The notes: generated by a model not told the origin, from the sequence alone. A DNA stretch of 64,000 bases from Branchipolynoe longqiensis (GCA_030323885.1 CM059199.1:77162781-77226780); one strand, 5' to 3'. Positions 10,497-21,848 are shown, counted from the first letter of the stretch. Translations and numbers: made by a program.

Positions 10497-11092
10497 CACA
10501 CATCTACATTCACTACGACATGTCTACATTCAATACCACATGTCTAAATTCACTACCACACATCTACATTCACTACCACACGTCTACCTTCACTATCACA
10601 CATCTACATTCACTACAACACATCTATACCACATGTCTACCTTCACTATCACACGTCAACATTCACTCCCACATGTCTACATTCACTACCACACCTCTAC
10701 ATTCACTACCATGTCTACATTCACAACACATCTACATTCACTACCACACATCTACATTCACTACTACACATGTAATTCACTACCACACATCTACATTCAC
10801 TACCACACGTCTACGTTCACTACCACATGTGTAATTCACTACCACATATCTACATTCACTATCACATGTCTACATTCACTACCACACATATTCATTCACT
10901 ACCACATGTCTACATTCACTACCACACATATTCATTCACTACCACATGTCTACATTCACTACCACACATTTATATGTGTTATTACACGTCTACTTTCACT
11001 ACCATGCATCTACATTCACTGTAACACATCTGTATCTGTTATTACACGTCTATGTTCACTACCACACGTCTGTATACCACACATATACACAT
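10497..11092. repeat. 20-bp minisatellite, right-hand block
   Basis: About 29 units, more diverged and with small indels (CATGTGTAATTCACTACCAC, CATATTCATTCACTACCACA). It fades into unique AT-rich sequence at about 11095. Confidence 0.9.
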
Positions 11093-11223
11093 ATCATTAA
11101 ATTAGAAAGCTCCCAATCATATATTTGTGGTCAAGGGAAACAAATTCCCATAGAAAAGGAACAGTTTTATTAATAATTGAAAGTAAACTATTTAGTAAAC
11201 TATACTATTTACTATTTAGTAAA

Positions 11224-11760
11224 CTATATGAGGTGGTACAGTCCAGCTGCCCTCAAAAAGGCTAAAATGTTTTCCTGTTTTACCTTAGTAAAAAGGTCAT
11301 GCATACTGTCTGCAATGTAGAACTGTTGGCGCAGGGCCAAAAAATCAACGCAACTTAGTAAAATGTGTTTGAGTGTCAGCAGGGACTGACCCAATACATT
11401 CAGGTGGAGCTTTCCCCTTGAGCAGAAAAGCATGTGTAAGCCACGAGTGCCCAATACGGCAGCGGCTAAGGACCACTTGGTCCCGCCAACCCCCTGCATG
11501 AGTCTGTGGTGGCCTTCCCACAGATGGTTCAGTTTCTTTAAGTTTATTAATGTTTTCATCCCACTCATGTTGCCATTTGGATTTTATGTGGGTGGCTAGT
11601 CATTGGAAGAAGTCTCTTGTTCATTCTGGAGGCCAGTTGCTTCACAAGTGGTCTCATGGTGAGTTTGTGATCAAGCCTGACTCCTAGGTAGTCGAAGGTC
11701 TCCACCCATTCGACGTCCAGATCTGCGGTTTGGAGTGGGTAGGTAGGCTGCCGAGAGTGA
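11224..11760 (-). mobile_element. LINE remnant: RT thumb fused to a C-terminal tail
   Basis: The minus strand reads DVEWVETFDYLGVRLDHKL and LVKQLASRMNKRLL (about 11720-11620), typical of the end of a non-LTR reverse transcriptase. After a break it reads SLLTLKHILLSC...QFYI and ILAFLRAAGLYHLI, stop (11390-11224), which is the end of a LINE polyprotein of the kind that carries RNase H. The intervening segment is missing, so the copy is internally deleted. Its 5' side is cut by the inverted-repeat element starting at 11793. Confidence 0.65.
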
Positions 11761-11792
11761 TATAGAGATACTGGGTTGTTTGTAACCTTACG

Positions 11793-12266
11793 AAGGTTAC
11801 CGGTTGCAGAACTGTAACATTATAGAGGCTCCGATAAATCGGCCCAATCTTTGGTTGAAGAATAATCTTCTGGTGGGATGGTTGTAGAAGCTGGGGGATG
11901 TCTTTACAACGATTAAACGACGAGTCGTTGGGGCGGTCCAGAATCTCCCTTCTGGCGGTAGCACAGCACTTGTATCCAGCAGACAGCAGCAAGGGTTTCC
12001 GAGGAAGGGCGGGTAAAAATGGGTCCAGCGGTTCCAGCAAAGAGAACCAAGCGAGAGAAATGTAAAGGTAAAGGGCCCCCACCCAAGCGCACAACTCCTG
12101 TGAGGAAGCAGTCTACATGTATTAAGAAATGGGACAGTCCAAACCTGTAGGACGGTCCAAACATGTGCTCTAACCACTATAACAGCAACTACCTGTTAGG
12201 AAGCAGTCTCCTGACCGATTTATCGGTGCCTCTCTATATTGCTGCAGTTCTGCAGCCGGTAACCTT
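11793..12266. mobile_element. MITE with about 50-bp terminal inverted repeats
   Basis: The left arm 11793-11842 (AAGGTTACCGGTTGCAGAAC through CCGATAAATCGG) is the reverse complement of 12215-12266, with about 85% identity. No transposase is present. ACG flanks both ends (11790-11792 and 12267-12269), compatible with a 3-bp duplication, although the left flank is itself palindromic (GTAACCTTACGAAGGTTAC) and makes the boundary ambiguous. Confidence 0.75.
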
Positions 12267-12324
12267 ACGAACCCCACAAGTCAAGTCAAGGAAGCAGTCT
12301 CCTTACATTCACTGCTATGTTACA

Positions 12325-12822
12325 GTATGCAGTGTCATGTGTATGCAGTGTCATGTGTATGCAGTGTCATGTGTATGCAGTGTCATGTGTATGAATTGTC
12401 ATGTGTATGCATTGTCATGTGTATGCAGTGTCATGTGTATGTAGTGTCATGTGTATGCAGTGTCATGTGTATGCAGTGTCATGTGTATGCATTGTCATGT
12501 GTATGCAGTGTCATGTGTATGCAGTGTCATGTGTATGCAGTGTCATGTGTATGCAGTGTCATGTGTATGCAGTGTCATGTGTATGCAGTGTCATGTGTAT
12601 GCAGTGTCATGTGTATGCAGTGTCATGTGTATGCAGTGTCATGTGCATGCTGTGTCATATGTATGCAGTGTCATGTGTATGCAGTGCCATGTGTTTACAG
12701 TGTCATGTGTATGCAGTTTCATGTGTATGCAGTGTCATGTGTATGCAGTGTCATGTGTATGCAGTGTCATGTGTATGCATTGCCGTTTGTTATAGTGTCG
12801 TGTGTATGCAGTGTCATGTCAT
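12325..12822. repeat. 16-bp minisatellite, GTGTATGCAGTGTCAT
   Basis: About 31 head-to-tail units with rare substitutions (CAGT/CATT, TGTA/TGCA). The period is not a multiple of three and all plus frames are open; not coding. Confidence 0.95.
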
Positions 12823-12913
12823 ACACACACGCGCACACATACGCACGTACACGCACACATGCATACACACGCACGCACACGCGCCCACACACACGCACAC
12901 ACACACACACAGT
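12823..12913. repeat. (CA)n/(CACG)n tract before an exon
   Basis: Imperfect ACACGCACAC repeats ending 31 bp upstream of the exon at 12945. Alternating purine-pyrimidine sequence with Z-DNA potential lies close to the acceptor's polypyrimidine tract (TGCTCTCTCCACTCTGTCCT). Confidence 0.9.
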
Positions 12914-12944
12914 GAATTGCTCTCTCCACTCTGTCCTGCTGCAG

Positions 12945-13143
12945 GTTGCACCCACACAACGTGTTCGGGGTGCGTGGCTTTGCTGAACAGTTTGTGTGCA
13001 CCTCTCTGGTGGAGGCCGCTAACAAGTACATCAACAAGCACTTCATGGAGGTGGCGCGCAGTGACGAGTTCCTGGCGCTGTCAGAGGCCGAGGTGACGAG
13101 CGTGCTGGCCAGGGACGAGCTGTACGTGACCAGCGAGGAGCAG
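12945..13143 (+). CDS. KLHL18: KLHL18-like exon (start of BACK domain)
   Basis: Acceptor CTGCTGCAG|G and donor CAG|GTGTGTG. Joined to the previous exon through the split AG|G codon it reads LHPHNVFGVRGFAEQF, a 3-box/BACK helix, then INKHFMEVARSDEFLALS and ARDELYVTSEEQ. These are the conserved BACK features (Nxxxxxx.FAE, F..v..s.EFL.L, D.L.v.sEe.V). It ends in phase 0, and the next exon supplies VFEAALAW as in other KLHL proteins. No premature stop is present. Confidence 0.9.
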
Positions 13144-13735
13144 GTGTGTGCATCCCTGTCGTAGTCTGCTTGTGAACCCTGCTTGTACTAACCTGTAGCC
13201 TGCTCGTGTTGACCCTTAACCTGCTTGTACTGACCTGTAACCGGCTCGTGTTGACCGGTAACCTGCTTGTACTGACCTGTAACCTGTTGTACTGACCTGT
13301 AACCTGCTTGTACTGACCTGTAACCTGCTCGTGTTGACCCGTAACCTGCTTGTACTAACCTGCAGCCTGCTCGTGTTGACCCGTAACCTGCTTGTACTGA
13401 CCTGTAACCTGCTCGTGTTGACCCGTAACCTGCTTGTACTAACCTGTAGCCTGCTCGTGTTGACCCTTAACCTGCTTGTACTGACCTGTAACCGGCTCGT
13501 GTTGACCGGTAACCTGCTTGTACTGACCTGTAACCTGCTTGTACTGACCTGTAACCTGCTCGTGTTGACCCGTAACCTGCTTGTACTAACCTGTAGCCTG
13601 CTCGTGTTGACCTGTAACCTGCTTGTACTGACCTGTAACCGGCTCGTGTTGACCCGTAACCTGCTTGTACTGACCCGTAACCTGCTTGTACTGACCTGTA
13701 ACCTGCTCATGTTGACCTGTGACCTGTAAGCTGTA
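13144..13735. repeat. 21-bp minisatellite starting at the exon donor
   Basis: Alternating 21-bp subunits CCTGCTTGTACTGACCTGTAA and CCTGCTCGTGTTGACCCGTA(A), effectively a 42-bp dimer, repeated about 14 times. It begins within 35 bp of the donor. Because the period is divisible by three, one frame on each strand stays open. Not coding. Confidence 0.95.
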
Positions 13736-13751
13736 ATCTCCTACTCAGAGA

Positions 13752-13978
13752 CCAGACGGGGTGTCCGAATGAGTTGAGCGTCCGTCCCCTGCTTTGGGAG
13801 AGCGGGGGATCCGAAACCATGAGTTTGTGGTTTCGAACCCTAGTCGAGTCAAACCAATGACTTACAAATTGATACTTGGGGCAGCACTATAAAACCACTA
13901 TGAGTGCGCACTGTCACATGACGGTACCCGTCCTGATATTACGTTAGATGTTGCTAGCACGTAAAACAACAAACAAAT
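13752..13978 (+). mobile_element. tRNA-derived SINE, copy 3 (internal deletion)
   Basis: The head has a B box GGTTTCGAACCC and the family-specific GTCGAGTCAAACCAATGACTTA. It then jumps from TTGATACTTG straight to GGGGCAGCACTATAAAA, losing about 115 bp of the body, and ends AACAACAAACAAAT. Confidence 0.85.
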
Positions 13979-15278
13979 ATAACCTACTTACAGTACCTTT
14001 TGCGCTGCAGGTCATCGCTGGCCTGTAAGCTGCTCATTCTGACCTGTAAGCTGTAATCTACTTACAAGTTACACTATTTGTGTTGCAGGTGTTTGAGGTG
14101 TCACTGGCCTGTAAGCTGTAATCTACTTACAGGTTACACTATTTGTGCTGCAGGTGTTTGAGGTGTCGCTGGCCTGTAAGCTGCTCATACTGACTTGTCA
14201 GCTGTAATCTACTTACAGGTTACACTATTTGTGTTGCAGGTGTTTGAGGTGTCACTCGGCTGTAAGCTGCTCATACTGACTTGTCAGCTGTAATCTACTT
14301 ACATGTTACACTATTTGTGCTGCAGGTGTTTGAGGTGTCACTGGGCTGTAAGCTGTAATCTACTTACAGGTTACACTATTTGTGCTGCAGGTGTTTGAGG
14401 TGTCACTGGCCTGTAAGCTGCTCATACTGACTTGTCAGCTGTAATCTACTTACAGGTTACACTATTTGTGCTGCAGGTGTTTGAGGTGTCACTGGGCTGT
14501 AAGCTGCTCATACTGACTTGTCAGTTGTAATCTACTTACAGGTTACACTATTTGTGCTGCAGGTGTTTGAGGTGTCGCTGGCCTGTAAGCTGCTCATTGT
14601 GACCTGTAAGCTGTAATCTACTTACAAGTTACACTATTTGTGCTGCAGCTGTTTGAGGTGTCGCTGGCCTGTAAGCTGCTCATGCTGACCTGTAAGCTGT
14701 AATCTACTTACAGGTTACACTATTTGTGTTGCAGGTGTTTGAGGTGTCGCTGGGCTGTAAGCTGTAATCTACTTACAGGTTACACTATTTGTGTTGCAGG
14801 TGTTTGAGGTGTCGCTGGGCTGTAAGCTGCTCATACTGACTTGTCAGCTGTAATCTACTTACAGGTTACACTATTTGCGCTGCAGGTGTTTGAGATGTCG
14901 CTGGCCTGTAAGCTGCTCATGCTGACCTGTAAGCTGTAATCTACTTACAGGTTACACTATTTGCGCTGCAGGTGTTTGAGGTGTCGCTGGGCTGTAAGCT
15001 GCTCATACTGACTTGTCAGCTGTAATCGTCTTACAAGTTACACTATTTGCGCTGCAGGTCGTCGCTGGCCTGTAAGCTGCTCATTGTGACCTGTAAGCTG
15101 TAATCTACTTACAAGTTACACTATTTGCGCTGCAGGTCGTCGCTGGCCTGTAAGCTGCTCATTGTGACCTGTAAGCTGTAATCTACTTACAAGTTACACT
15201 ATTTGTGCTGCAGGTGTTTGAGGTGTCACTGGCCTGTAAGCTGTAATCTACTTACAAGTTACACTATTTGTGCTGCAG
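13979..15278. repeat. Array of duplicated splice acceptors plus exon start
   Basis: Sixteen copies of a roughly 65-90-bp unit precede the true exon. Each has CTTACAGGTTACACTATTTG, then TG(C/T)TGCAG, then GTGTTTGAGGTGTCGCTGGC and CTGTAAGCTG. Thirteen keep (G/C)TGTTTGAG after the AG (about 14089, 14154, 14240, 14326, 14391, 14477, 14563, 14649, 14735, 14800, 14886, 14972, 15214). Three are shortened (about 14014, 15058, 15136). The first 22 bases after each AG closely match the genuine exon at 15279 and then switch to GTAAGC, a possible donor, followed by an in-frame TAA. Confidence 0.9.
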
Positions 15279-15439
15279 GTGTTTGAGGCGGCGCTGGCCT
15301 GGATCTCGTCTGACCTGGAGTCGCGGGGGTCGCTCATGGTGAGTCTGATGGTGCACGTCCGACTTCCGCTCCTCACTCCCGAGTACCTGACGGACCGCGT
15401 CGGGCAGGAAGACCTCATTAAGCAGTCCCTTCCATGCAG
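15279..15439 (+). CDS. KLHL18: KLHL18-like exon (BACK domain, second half)
   Basis: Starts after TGTGCTGCAG at 15278 and ends AG|GTAGGT at 15440. It encodes VFEAALAWISSDLESRG, then VRLPLLTPEYLTDRV and EDLIK. This is the BACK-domain signature VFEA...W, VRLPLL.P.yL...V. A potential early donor (CATG|GTGAGT) lies at 15338, within the exon. Reading through it gives the longer, family-consistent sequence, so the 15439 end is preferred. The split AG|G codon joins in phase to the exon at 22436. It is preceded by 16 acceptor look-alikes. Confidence 0.88.
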
Positions 15440-15973
15440 GTAGGTCTCTCACCATGTCTCACTCCGTCTCACCATATCTCACATTGTCTCACCATATCTC
15501 ACCATGTTTCACCTCGTTTTACCATGTCTCACCTCGTTTCACATTGTCTTACCATGTCTCACATCGTTTCACCTCGTCTCACATTGTCTCACCATATCTC
15601 ACCTAGTTTCACCATGTCTCACCTCGTTTCACCTTGTCTTACCATGTCTCACCTCGTTTCACATTGTCTTACCATGTCTCACCTCGTTTCAACTCGTCTC
15701 ACCTTGTTTCACCTCGTTTCACCATGTCTCACCTCGTTTCACTTTGTCTTACCATGTCTCACATTGTCTCACCTTGTTTCACCTCGTTTCACCATGTCTC
15801 ACCTCGTTTCACTTTGTCTTACCATGTCTCACCTCGTCTCACCTTGTTTCACCTCGTTTCACCATGTCTCACCTCGTTTCACCTTGTCTTACTATGTCTC
15901 ACCTCGTTTCACTTTGTCTTACCATGTCTCACCTCGTCTCACCTTGTCTCACCTCGTCTCACCTCGTCTCACC
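15440..15973. repeat. 10-bp minisatellite, (GTCTCACCAT)n, starting at the exon donor
   Basis: About 53 units alternating GTCTCACCAT, GTTTCACCTC and GTCTTACCAT. The donor GTAGGTCTCTCACC merges into the first unit. The array is highly pyrimidine-biased on the plus strand. Long open frames here are spurious. Confidence 0.95.
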
Positions 15974-16138
15974 CCGACTGTACCTCAATAAGGCAGTGTT
16001 AAGTGGTTGCTGCTGTACGTGCACCGGACGGACCGGGTGCTTTCTAATCAGGTCATTCTTTTGTTTTTTCAAATGATTTTATTCTTCTGAATAATGTATG
16101 TTGTCAGTGCCGATGCACCGGCCTTTCAGCCCTAACGA

Positions 16139-16169
16139 ATGGGGGGGTGGGGGTGGGGGTGGGGGTGGC
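16139..16169 (+). repeat. G-rich (GGGGGT)n tract
   Basis: Four to five runs of five or more G separated by single T, a potential G-quadruplex in the sense strand of the intron. A second run of 13 G lies near 16898. Confidence 0.8.
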
Positions 16170-16240
16170 AGATTGGGTGCTTTTGGAAAACTCAAGTGGG
16201 GATTATAGTTAGTGTAGGGAGGTTGATATTGATTAATTAT

Positions 16241-16561
16241 GTAGTGGTCTGCACTGACCTCTCAGGCAAGTAACCACATAGACAGGTAGGCGTGGGGAGT
16301 GTATTGATATCAGGGAGCCTAGGTGGTGTAATGGTTAGCACACTGGCCCGGCATGCAAAGAGATGTGGGTTCGAGTCCCGCTCTAGGCACAGTATTTCCC
16401 ATTTTCATCACCCCCATGACACTGGTTGCCGTGATCAGGATCCTGTACAAGCTTTGCGCTGTATGGTTGTTGAACCTACCCTGTGTATGTATGTGTTAGT
16501 GCATTGCCTGTATGTATGTAATTGTAAGCATTACAAGACTTACAATTCCAGGGGGACGAGT
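16241..16561 (+). mobile_element. tRNA-Gln-like SINE, unit 1 of a tandem pair
   Basis: Contains GGTGGTGTAATGGTTAGCAC (A box, as in tRNA-Gln) and GGGTTCGAGTCCCGC (B box) at about 16321-16384. A body of about 170 bp with TGTATGTATG repeats follows. The anticodon arm does not fold into a normal stem, so this is a SINE head and not a functional tRNA. Confidence 0.7.
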
Positions 16562-16742
16562 GTAGTGGTCTGCACTGACCTCTCAGGCAAGTAACCACAT
16601 AGACAGGTAGGCGTGGGGAGTGTATTGATATCAGGGAGCCTAGGTGGTGTAATGGTTAGCACACTGGCCCGGCATGCAAAGAGATGTGGGTTCGAGTCCC
16701 ACTCTAGGCACAGTATTTCCCATTTTCATCACCCCCATGACA
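16562..16742 (+). mobile_element. tRNA-Gln-like SINE, unit 2 (3' truncated)
   Basis: Repeats 16241-16421 with about one difference in 180 bp, offset by 321 bp, and breaks off after CACCCCCATGACA. The near identity points to a recent tandem duplication. Confidence 0.75.
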
Positions 16743-16949
16743 ATTATATACATCAGCAGGATCCAACTAGAAGCCCTCCAGGCTCACTCAGTAGGTGGGG
16801 GTTTTGAACTAGTTGGTCACTACTAGAAGCGTCTAGTAGGGACCAGCTACAATACGCTTGTCTGTAGAAGCGGGTGTGAGAATACAATGTAAGGTTGGGG
16901 GGGGGGGGGGTTAAGGAAAGGAACGCAAGCATTGGTTGGTTCAAGTGTG

Positions 16950-17235
16950 CATAGAGGTTTACCTTGAAAGTTTTGTATCAATCCCTGTTTCGGACATGTG
17001 CTGGTAGAAAGTTCCAAAGTGCACCCACAGAAGAAGGGGCGACTTTTTCATCTTAGTTCTGGTTTGTGGTACTTGAGAAGGGTGGCTTTGGCTGCACATG
17101 TGGTTTATGTAATTGGGGTCCTTCACTTGGTTAAACATTAAGCCTAGTAGGTGCTTGTTTCCTCGGATGCTTAGGGTATCTAGTTTAGCCATACCGTGCA
17201 TCTCAGTGGTACGTGGCGTTTCCCCTTAAATACTG
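16950..17235 (-). mobile_element. LINE (CR1-like) reverse transcriptase C-terminal remnant
   Basis: The minus strand reads RGNKHLLGLMFNQVKDPNYI, then SQVPQTRTKMKKSPLL and LWVHFGTFYQHM. This is the end region of CR1-like reverse transcriptases (HLL.lMf....dp.yi, then k.SplyrG..lWN.LP). It is short, lacks catalytic motifs and is not functional. Confidence 0.6.
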
Positions 17236-17400
17236 TGCGTAATATGTTGTGTAGGAGCTTTGATGCTGTTTAGTTAGTTCGTTATACATCGGCATTGTGA
17301 TCAGTGATGGGCAGTGGTTCTGTGCAGTAGGACGGCGGTCTCTTCACTCGTATAGTGGCCTGAAGGTGGTGAGTTTAGTTGCTAGTATTGTGTTATTTCT

Positions 17401-18098
17401 ATTTAATTGCCTGATCCCTGACTGTGTAGGGAGGAATGTGGTACTTAGGTATTTAATTGGCTGATCCCTGACTGTGTAGGGAGGAATGTGGTACTTAGGT
17501 ATTTAATTGGCTGATCCCTGACTGTGTAGGGAGGAATGTGGTACTTAGGTATTTAATTGGCTGATCCCTGACTGTGTAGGGAGGAATGTGGTACTTAGGT
17601 ATTTAATTGGCTGATCCCTGACTGTGTAGGGAGGAATGTGGTACTTAGGTATTTAATTGGCTGATCCCTGACTGTGTAGGGAGGAATGTGGTACTTAGGT
17701 ATTTAATTGCCTGATCCCGTACTGTGTAGGGAGGAATGTGGTACTTAGGTATTTAATTGGCTGATCCCTGACTGTGTAGGGAGGAATGTGGTACTTAGGT
17801 ATTTAATTACCTGATCCCTGACTGTGTAGGGAGGAATGTGGTACTTAGGTATTTAATTGCCTGATCCCTGACTGTGTAGGGAGGAATGTGGTACTTAGGT
17901 ATGTAATTGCCTGATCCCTGACTGTGTAGGGAGAAATGTGGTACTTAGGTATTTAATTGGCTGATCCCTGACTGTGTAGGGAGGAATGTGGTACTTAGGT
18001 ATTTAATTGCCTGATCCCTGACTGTAGGGAGGAATGTGGTACTTAGGTATTTAATTGCCTGATCCCTGACTGTGTAGGGAGGAATGTGGTACTTAGGT
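17401..18098. repeat. 50-bp minisatellite, 14 copies
   Basis: Unit starts ATTTAATTGGCTGATCCCTG and ends AATGTGGTACTTAGGT, phased exactly every 50 bp from 17401. One copy lacks TG (18001-18048). Copies are over 95% identical, so the amplification is recent. Confidence 0.97.
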
Positions 18099-18600
18099 AT
18101 TTGTACCTTGGAGCCTCCTTCAGAGTATTCTCTCCTAGTTTTTGTTATTGAGACTTGGTGAGCTTGAGTGTTTAGTTTTGGTTTCAAATATTACATCTAG
18201 GGTTTTTATAGTATTTATTTGACTTTATTGGCTTTCTGTCAGTTTGCTCTTTTCGGTCATGGTAAAAAAAAAAAAAGATTTCAAGCTTAACAAATAAAGT
18301 TAAGTTGCATAATTTACCCCGTCCAACATGTTTGACATAGAAAGCTTAGATACTTGCGGTTCTTTTTGTACCATTTAAAACTATATTGTAGCACAAGCCA
18401 ACTAAAGATAACCTTTTGTCACAACTGTTTTGATGAACACCGGTGATGAATACATTTACTAATTACTGGCCATGGTCTAATTACATTTGACTTAAATCCA
18501 AGTTTAGTATATATTCAATTAAGCTAGACCATCAAAATTTATATGTTGTGTAATTTCATCAAAATAGTCATGAGCATGTAAACAAACATTGACGAAATAT
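18099..18600. other. AT-rich intronic sequence, nothing recognised
   Basis: No coding frame or repeat family was seen apart from an A12 run near 18265. Confidence 0.6.
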
Positions 18601-18604
18601 GGCA

Positions 18605-18748
18605 CTAAAAGCACGATTGCCAGACTTGTTCGTGGTGCTGCCGGTACATGCAGGTGTTGGGCTGTACCAAGGCGGACAGCACAGTGAAACATGCATTACA
18701 TTCACGACTAGAATACGCAACCAATGTTTGGTGTTTCATTAAAAACAG
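18605..18748 (+). mobile_element. LINE reverse transcriptase fragment at the array edge
   Basis: The plus strand reads VKHALHSRLEYATNVWCFIK, like the LVRP.LEYAs.vW motif near the end of CR1/L2-type reverse transcriptases. The frame runs straight into the 19-bp minisatellite. Confidence 0.45.
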
Positions 18749-21690
18749 ACATACACTGGGCACACAGACAGACAGACACTGGGCACACAGACAGACACTG
18801 GGCACACAGACAGACACTGGGCACACAGACAGACAGACACTGGGCACACAGACAGACAGACACTGGGCACACAAACATACACTGGGCAGACAGATAGACA
18901 CTGGGCACACAGATAGACACTGGGCACACAGACAGACACTGGGCACACTGACAGACACTGGGCAGACAGACATACACTGGGAAGACAGACAGACACTGGG
19001 CAGACAGACAGACACTGGGCAGACAGGCAGACACTGGGCAGACAGACATACACTGGGAAGATAGACAGACACTGGGCACACAGACAGACACTGGGCACAC
19101 AGACAGACACTGTGCACACAGACAGACACTGGGCACACAGACAGACACTGGGCACACAGACAGACAGACACTGGGCACACAAACATACACTGGGCAGACA
19201 GATAGACACTAGGCACACAGATAGACACTGGGCACACAGACAGACACTGGGCACACTGACAGACACTGGGCAGACAGACATACACTGGGAAGACAGGCAG
19301 ACACTGGGCAGACAGACATACACTGGGAAGATAGACAGACACTGGGCACACAGACAGACACTGGGCACACAGACAGACACTGTGCACACAGACAGACACT
19401 GGGCACACAGACAGACACTGGGCACACAGACAGACATTGGGCACACAGACAGACCGACACTGGGCACACAAACATACACTGGGCAGACAGATAGACACTG
19501 GGCACACAGATAGACACTGGGCACATACAGACACTGGGCACACAGACAGACACTGGGCAGACAGACATACACTGGGAAGACAGACAGACACTGGGCAGAC
19601 ACTGGGAAGACAGACATACAGTGGGCAGACAGACATACACTGGGCAGACAGACAGACACTGGGCAGACAGACAGACACTGGGAAGACAGACAGACACTGG
19701 GCAGACACAGACACTGGGCAGACAGACAGACACCGGGCACACAGACAGACACTGGGCACACAGACAGTCACTGGGCACACAGACAGATAGACACTGGGCA
19801 CACAGACAGACACTGGGCACACAGACAGACAGTGGGCACACAGACAGACACTGGGCACACAGACAGACACTGGGCACACAGACAGACACTGGGCACACAG
19901 ACAGATAGACACTGGGCACACAGACAGACAGACACTGGGCACACAAACATACACTGGGCAGACAGATAGACACTGGGGACACAGATAGACACTGGGCACA
20001 CAGACAGACACTGGGCACACAGACAGATAGACACTGGGCACACAGATAGACACTGGGCACACAGACAGACAGACACTGGGCACACAGACTGACACTGGGC
20101 AGACAGATAGACACTGGGCAGACAGACAGACACTGGGCAGACATAAGATACAGGGCACACAGACAGACAGACACTGGGCACACAGACAGACACTGGGCAG
20201 ACAGACATACACTGGGCAGACAAATAGACACTGGACACACAGACAGACACTGGGTACACAGACAGACACTGGGCACACAGACAGACACTGGGCACACAGA
20301 CAGATAGACACTGGGCACACAGATATACACTGGGCACACAGACAGACAGACACTGGGCACACAGACTGACACTGGGCAGACAGATAGACACTGGGCAGAC
20401 AGACAGACACTGGGCAGACATAAGATACAGGGCACACAGACAGACAGACACTGGGCACACAGACAGACACTGGGCAGACAGACATACACTGGGCAGACAA
20501 ATAGACACTGGACACACAGACAGACACTGGGTACACAGACAGACACTGGGCAGACAGACAGACACTGGGCAGACAGAAGATACTGGGCAGACAGAAGACA
20601 CTTGGCAGACAGATAAACACTGGGCAGGCAGACAGACACTGGGCAGACAGACACATACTGGGCAGACAGAAGACACTGGGCAGACGAAGACACTAGGCAG
20701 ACAGCCAGACACTGGGCAGACAGACACTGGGCAGGCAGACAGACCCTGGCAAGACAGACAGACACTGGGCAGACAGACGGACACTGGGCAGACACTGGGC
20801 AGACATACAGACACTGGGCAGACAGACACTGGGCAGACAGATAGACACTGGGCAGACAGACATACACTGGGAAGACAGACAGACACTGGGCAGACACTGG
20901 GCAGACAGACAGACACTGGGCAGACAGGCAGACATACATACACTGGGAAGACAGACAGACACTGGGCAGACAGACACTGGGCAGACAGACAGACAATGGG
21001 CAGACAGACAGACACTGGGAAGACAGACATACACTGGGCAGACAGGCAGACACTGGGCAAACAGGCAGACACTGGGCAGACAGACATACACTGGGAAGAC
21101 AGACAGACACTGGGCAGACAGACATGCACTGGGCAGACAGGCAGACACTGGGAAGACAGACATACACTGGGCAGACAGACAGACACTGGGCAGACAGACA
21201 GACACTGGGCAGACAGACACTGGGCAGACAGACACTGGGCAGACAGACAGACACTGGGAAGACAGACAGGCACTGGGCAGACACTGGACAGACAGACATA
21301 CACTGGGAAGTCAGACAGACACTGGGCAGACAGACAGACACTGGGCAGACAGGCAGACACTGGGAAGACAGACATACACTGGGCAGACAGACAGACACTG
21401 GGCAGACAGACAGACACTGGGCAGACATACAGACACTGGGCAGACAGACAGACAGACACTGGGAAGACAGACAGACACTGGACAGACAGACAGACACTGG
21501 GCAAACAGTCAGACACTGGGCAGACAGTCAGACACTGGGCAGACAGACAGACACTGGGCAGACAGACACTGGGCAGACAGACACTGGGCAGACAGACAGA
21601 CACTGGGAAGACAGACAGACACTGGGCAGACAGACAGACACTGGGCAGACAGACAGACACTGGGCAGACAGACAGACACTGGGCAGACAT
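18749..21690. repeat. 19-bp minisatellite, CACACAGACAGACACTGGG, about 150 copies
   Basis: A 2.9-kb array with two subfamilies: CACACAGACAGACACTGGG dominates to about 20530 and CAGACAGACAGACACTGGG from there to 21690. Four-bp slippage variants (extra ACAG) are frequent. Minus-strand frames of up to 762 codons (SVCPVSVCL-type) exist only because the unit lacks stops in that orientation. Not coding. Confidence 0.96.
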
Positions 21691-21848
21691 TGGAGACATG
21701 TCCATGTAGCTCTTCCTGCCTGAGTCAACTTGTTGCTTTGCAGCCACGTCTCCCTCACGTTCGAGAACGGGAGAGCTAATCCGAGAAATGCGACATTTTC
21801 GTAACTGACATCGATACGATACGGGGTTATTCCTTCCTGGTCCGTTGT

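Noticed and set aside
9030..11090. CRISPR-like array appearance
   Set aside because: Units are contiguous without unique spacers, and the genome is eukaryotic.
14089..15240. Calling each acceptor copy a separate coding exon
   Set aside because: Each contains an in-frame TAA within about 10-18 codons and deviates from the family sequence after 22 bases.
15338..15345. Donor site inside exon 15279-15439
   Set aside because: CATGGTGAGT is a good donor, but using it removes the VRLPLL...YL...V BACK motif and breaks the phase with exon 22436.
16312..16394. Functional tRNA-Gln gene
   Set aside because: A and B boxes are good but the anticodon arm does not pair and a SINE body follows; there are two copies in tandem.
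16292..16807. Small frames beginning MGSVLISGSLGGVMVSTLAR
   Set aside because: They translate the tRNA-like SINE head; a common annotation artefact.
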